This document shows, piece by piece, positions 5,770 to 8,913 of a stretch of 8,913 nt of DNA; the first letter of the stretch is position 1; the number at the start of each line of letters is the position of its first letter. The notes under the pieces are model-generated. The model saw only the letters and a list, made by a program, of their open reading frames with translations, ran no database searches and was not told where the DNA came from. Source of the stretch: an uncultured Clostridia bacterium (GTDB taxonomy: Bacteria; Bacillota; Clostridia; Saccharofermentanales; Saccharofermentanaceae); the NCBI GenBank assembly GCA_946545505.1, contig CAMNNN010000050.1:1-8913 (forward strand), given 5' to 3'. The position numbers were made by a program, and so were the translations under genes.

Positions 5770-7286
5770 TAATTATCTTCCTCAGATCTGAAGCCGTAGC
5801 TTCTTAAGAGAGTATCGTTATTCTTCCAGTCTTCCCTGACCTTAACGAAGAGTTCGAGGTATACCTTACAGCCAAGAAGCCTCTCGATATTTATACGGGC
5901 TGAGGTACCTATACGCTTGATCATCTGACCGCCCTTACCGATAATGATGGCTTTATGGGAATCCTTCTCGCATATGATAGTCGCTTTGATTACAACGCAT
6001 TCGCGGTCATACTCATCGGCGGCATCATCCTTATACTTATCTTCGAACGAATCAATCTCGACTGCAGTTCCGTGAGGTATCTCCTGATCCGTAAAATGAA
6101 GTATCTGCTCACGGATAAGCTCAGCCGCGATCATTCTCTCGGACTGATCCGTCATATACTCGGAATCAAAAAGCCTGGGACCTTCGGGCAGAAGGCCTTC
6201 GAGAATATTAAGAATAACATCAATATTGTCGCCGGTCTTGGCAGATACAGGCACGATATCAACGTAGTCATACAGCGCAGAATATGCACTTATAAGAGGC
6301 AGCAGGCTCTCCTTGGATACATCATCAGACTTGTTAACTGCAAGCACTACCTTCTTGCTATTCTCACGGCAAAGATCCAGAAGTTTCTTCTCTACCGCAC
6401 CGGGCTCCGGGAACCTTCCGTCTACGATAAAAAGGACAGCATCCGCATTCTTGGCGCTGGCGAAAGAGTTACCCACCATTATCTTACCAAGCTTATTGCT
6501 TGGATTATGCACGCCGGGAGTATCGGTAAAGATGATCTGTGTATCATCAGTGTTATAGATAGAACGGATGTTGGTACGCGTAGTCTGAGGCTTATGCGAT
6601 ACGATCGCGACTTTCATTCCCGTAATGTAGTTTATAAAAGTGGACTTACCTACGTTCGGGCGTCCCAGGATCGATACATAACCGCAGTGCTTGGCGATAG
6701 AACCTGCAGGATAAGCGATATTGTCATCCTTATGATCAGTAACCTCACTAGCTTCATCACCAATGGCGAGACCAATGTCATTCATCATCTGCTTCTGAGC
6801 CTTGATCATAACAGTCTCATCTGACTTCTCTATATGATCATAACCGACAAGATGGAGCAGCGAATGAGCAATAAGGAAAGATATCTCACGTTCGATGCTG
6901 TGACCGTATTTGCCGGCATTCTCATAAGCCATATCAGGATTGATTATGATATCACCGAGATTAAGTACCCTGTTGCCTTCTTCATCGAGTTCGAAGTCGA
7001 TCTCGCTGTTCCTGTCGGCAAGCTTTCCGTTTCTCATATCAAGAATCGGAAAAGAAAGAACATCAGTAGGCTTATCGATTCCTCTTTGCTCATTATTAAG
7101 TTCACGAATCTCATCTTCGCCTATAAATGTAAGTGTGGCATAAGAAGATTCGAGGAATTTAAGAGGAATATCAAGAGCAAAGTCCCGTGATACAAATGAT
7201 TCTGTAAGCTTGTCTATATAGGGCTTCCAAGATTCAACCTTAGAATCCTCAAGACCCGTACATTCGTTGATAATATTTATTCTCAT
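5769..7286 (-). CDS. ybeY-era: Fused YbeY (rRNA maturation endoribonuclease) - Era (ribosome assembly GTPase)
   Basis: One uninterrupted 505-aa ORF combines two proteins that are normally separate. Residues 1 to about 172 are YbeY, a zinc endoribonuclease for 16S rRNA 3'-end maturation and 30S quality control. It has the conserved arginine R68 in the QRGIDKPTDVLSFP segment, LGDIIIN, and the zinc motif H141-x3-H145-x5-H151. The usual glycine after the first histidine is serine (S142). A linker of about 25 residues, partly acidic, follows. Era spans about 198-505: G1 GRPNVGKS (208-215), the KPQTTR effector region (232-237), G3 DTPG (255-258), G4 NKSD (318-321), G5 SAK (348-350), and a C-terminal KH domain with GKGG (450-453) and the LELFVKVREDW segment, which binds the 3' end of 16S rRNA. 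Nearest in-frame ATGs before Era (codons 167-168) have no good Shine-Dalgarno, so separate Era synthesis looks unlikely. The ATG overlaps the pgpH stop by 4 nt (ATGA), suggesting coupling, with AAGGA about 13 nt upstream. The fusion is read directly; joint action on pre-16S rRNA is inferred. Confidence 0.95.
   Translation of the reverse strand: MRINIINECTGLEDSKVESWKPYIDKLTESFVSRDFALDIPLKFLESSYATLTFIGEDEIRELNNEQRGIDKPTDVLSFPILDMRNGKLADRNSEIDFELDEEGNRVLNLGDIIINPDMAYENAGKYGHSIEREISFLIAHSLLHLVGYDHIEKSDETVMIKAQKQMMNDIGLAIGDEASEVTDHKDDNIAYPAGSIAKHCGYVSILGRPNVGKSTFINYITGMKVAIVSHKPQTTRTNIRSIYNTDDTQIIFTDTPGVHNPSNKLGKIMVGNSFASAKNADAVLFIVDGRFPEPGAVEKKLLDLCRENSKKVVLAVNKSDDVSKESLLPLISAYSALYDYVDIVPVSAKTGDNIDVILNILEGLLPEGPRLFDSEYMTDQSERMIAAELIREQILHFTDQEIPHGTAVEIDSFEDKYKDDAADEYDRECVVIKATIICEKDSHKAIIIGKGGQMIKRIGTSARINIERLLGCKVYLELFVKVREDWKNNDTLLRSYGFRSEEDN
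5777..5783 (-). promoter_or_regulatory. Ribosome binding site of recO
   Basis: GAGGAAG on the minus strand, within the last codons of ybeY-era and 7 nt before the recO ATG. It fixes the recO start even though the two genes share a base. Confidence 0.8.
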
Positions 7287-8913
7287 TGAGGATAAGCGAT
7301 CCTTTCATGAAGTGTTCCTGCATATACCTGCTTAAATGCGTTGACGATCTTCTCGAGGTCATCGAATGACAGACCGGAATCGGTGAGCTGATCCTGTTCG
7401 ATCTTATCCTTGATAAGCTTTCTGACAAGGCTCTCGATCTCGTCGACATCAGTGAGCTTGTTCGATCTGATAGCCGCCTCGGCAGTATCTGAGATCATAA
7501 TTACTGCAGACTCCTTGGAACTCGGAATCCTGCCCTGATATCTGAAAGCATTTACATCAGGCTGAGGAAGTCCCGATGCTTCAGCTTCTTTGCAGGCCTT
7601 GAAGTAGAAGTAACCGGGATATGTTGTACCGTGATGTTCCTCGATAACTCTTACGAAAGACTCAGGCAGATGATACTTACGGGCAAGCTTAACGCCGTCC
7701 TTGGTGTGAGCCGTGATAATGGAAACACTGTCACTGACCGTAAGGTCATTATGGGGGTTATAACCATCAGCCTGATTCTCGGTAAAGAAGACAGGATTCT
7801 CAAGCTTACCTATATCGTGGAAATAGCTTGCAACACGGCAGAACAGTGAATCGGCTCCGATGGCATCAGCTGCCGCATCGGCAAGAGACGCTACCATCAT
7901 AGAATGGCTGTATGTACCGGGGGCTTCCATGAAAAGCCTCTTAAGCAGAGGATTTCCCGGCTGAGACAGTTCGATAAGCTTGACCGGTGAAACAACCTTG
8001 GAAGCGAGCTCGACGAGAGGCATAACACCAATGGCAATGATGATGGAAAGTATAGCGGATACGCCTGTCCATACACCCGTCTCGATATAACCTCTGAGCG
8101 TAGCTGCAAATATCGCATTATAGCTTATAACAGACACGATACATGCCAGTGCCGGAAGAACGATTAGGCTCGCACTGTTGTAATTACTGTTCTTCTTACC
8201 TGCAATGCATCCCGTGACCATAATACCTGCAACAGACACGAATATGAATTCCGCATCGAAGTTAAACAGAGGCCACATCATCATAGTCTCAATTACAGAG
8301 AGGATAATACCGTCACAAGTACCAAGATACGTAGCAACTATCGCTGTAAAGAACAAAGAAACGATGATCAGCGGGGACAGATCAGCAAGATATACGGATG
8401 CCAGTATCGGCAGAATGAACGCGATAATGATCATGTAGAACACACGCATATCAGGGAACTTATCCGTATCCTTACGCTTGAAGTAAATAAGCGTCATAAA
8501 TGCCAGAATGATCTCATATACAGCGATCCTGACCAGAATAAGAATATCAGTGGTATCGCTCCTTATAAGCTCGAGATCTTTAAGGCTCTGATACATATGC
8601 TCCGTGACAACATCGCCCGCGGATATGATCTTGGTTCCCTTATCAACCATAACCGGTGAATTCATTGCAGAAAGATATGCATTCTCACCTGCTTCTGCCG
8701 TCGCATCACTATCGAATACTGAGTTGGGCACCATGAGTGTGTGAAGGACCGTACTCATCTGATCTGAATACGTGGAATACTCGGAATAATTCTCGTTGAA
8801 CACATCGATTCTTGAATCGATCGCGAGCGACAACGAATCAGTATTAACATTATCCATCATGATAATCTCGGCGATGGATACGGACTTATCTTCGATAAGA
8901 TTAAATGCCGAAG
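7283..8913 (-). CDS. pgpH: 7TM-HD family cyclic-di-AMP phosphodiesterase PgpH (YqfF), 5' end beyond the window
   Basis: Membrane-bound HD phosphodiesterase that hydrolyses c-di-AMP. The frame is open to the right edge, with 542 full codons visible; 17 of them precede the first in-window ATG (8860), and these continue the domain, so that ATG is not the start. Visible residues 1 to about 115 are the end of the extracytoplasmic 7TMR-HDED domain (TLMVPNSVF; KGTKIISAGDVVTEHMYQSL). About seven hydrophobic segments follow (roughly 122-144, 155-173, 174-195, 201-216, 220-238, 245-269, 279-303). The cytoplasmic HD domain shows the full metal-ligand set: H336 in TYSHSMM, H365-D366 in FHDIGK, H402 in TAHTKDG, H426-H427 in EEHHGT and D475 in MISDTAEA, plus ENQADGYNPHND as in other members. 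PgpH proteins run to roughly 700 aa or more, so the first transmembrane helix and much of the extracellular domain are missing. The stop overlaps the ybeY-era start, the normal pgpH-ybeY adjacency of Firmicutes. Confidence 0.93.
   Translation of the reverse strand, partial: SAFNLIEDKSVSIAEIIMMDNVNTDSLSLAIDSRIDVFNENYSEYSTYSDQMSTVLHTLMVPNSVFDSDATAEAGENAYLSAMNSPVMVDKGTKIISAGDVVTEHMYQSLKDLELIRSDTTDILILVRIAVYEIILAFMTLIYFKRKDTDKFPDMRVFYMIIIAFILPILASVYLADLSPLIIVSLFFTAIVATYLGTCDGIILSVIETMMMWPLFNFDAEFIFVSVAGIMVTGCIAGKKNSNYNSASLIVLPALACIVSVISYNAIFAATLRGYIETGVWTGVSAILSIIIAIGVMPLVELASKVVSPVKLIELSQPGNPLLKRLFMEAPGTYSHSMMVASLADAAADAIGADSLFCRVASYFHDIGKLENPVFFTENQADGYNPHNDLTVSDSVSIITAHTKDGVKLARKYHLPESFVRVIEEHHGTTYPGYFYFKACKEAEASGLPQPDVNAFRYQGRIPSSKESAVIMISDTAEAAIRSNKLTDVDEIESLVRKLIKDKIEQDQLTDSGLSFDDLEKIVNAFKQVYAGTLHERIAYPQ

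Noticed and set aside
6690..6800. Frameshift or sequencing error joining separate ybeY and era genes
   Set aside because: Both domains are in the same frame with no gap, and the linker has no stop, no homopolymer run and no Shine-Dalgarno ahead of the in-frame ATGs. A real fusion is the simpler reading.
5955..6824. Long open frame of 289 codons on the plus strand opposite ybeY-era
   Set aside because: It is fully antisense to a strongly conserved protein, resembles no family, and its composition is what the era codons give in reverse. Treated as a shadow.
7297..7309. Small inverted repeat (GGAT-CGCTT-ATCC on the minus strand) just before the ybeY-era start
   Set aside because: A 4-bp stem inside the end of the pgpH coding sequence is too weak to call a regulatory hairpin or terminator.
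1..8913. Mobile element, defence island, CRISPR array or RNA gene
   Set aside because: No transposase, integrase, direct repeat array, tRNA or rRNA sequence was recognised; apart from the helicase of unknown role, all genes are core housekeeping or metabolic types.

Overview
The window looks like a chromosomal housekeeping segment of a low-to-mid GC member of the Clostridia (Firmicutes/Bacillota). This is inferred from three things: the gene order pgpH - ybeY - era - recO, which is a Firmicutes arrangement; the clostridial-type XPD-like helicase carrying an N-terminal nuclease; and GGAGG-type ribosome binding sites. Genus and family cannot be fixed from the sequence alone. There are no tRNA or rRNA genes, CRISPR arrays, insertion sequences or phage genes.

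Left part (1-2684): two genes on the minus strand. A class IV PLP-dependent aminotransferase is followed after about 24 nt by htpG (bacterial Hsp90), whose 3' end runs off the left edge. They look co-transcribed from a probable extended -10 promoter in the 2549-2684 divergent intergenic region.

Middle (2685-5069): one long plus-strand gene encodes an XPD/DinG-type Fe-S superfamily 2 helicase fused to an N-terminal RecB/Cas4-like PD-(D/E)XK nuclease domain with all expected catalytic residues. Its start codon lies just 6 nt after an extended -10 box and has no Shine-Dalgarno sequence, so the message may be leaderless.

Right part (5092-8913): a tightly packed minus-strand operon, read from the right edge inward. 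It contains pgpH (7TM-HD cyclic-di-AMP phosphodiesterase, 5' end off the window), a single ORF fusing YbeY (16S rRNA maturation endoribonuclease) to Era (ribosome-assembly GTPase), and recO (recombination mediator). The junctions overlap by 4 nt and 1 nt. In Bacillus subtilis the corresponding order is yqfF-yqfG(ybeY)-dgkA-cdd-era-recO. Here dgkA and cdd are absent and the flanking genes are joined in frame. RecO is short and lacks the zinc-ligand cysteines usual in Gram-positive RecO.

The two most interesting items are the YbeY-Era fusion, which physically joins two proteins that act in the same 16S rRNA/30S maturation step, and the nuclease-helicase with its possibly leaderless transcript. 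Genes fill nearly the whole window. The only stretch over 100 nt without a gene is the divergent promoter region at 2549-2684.
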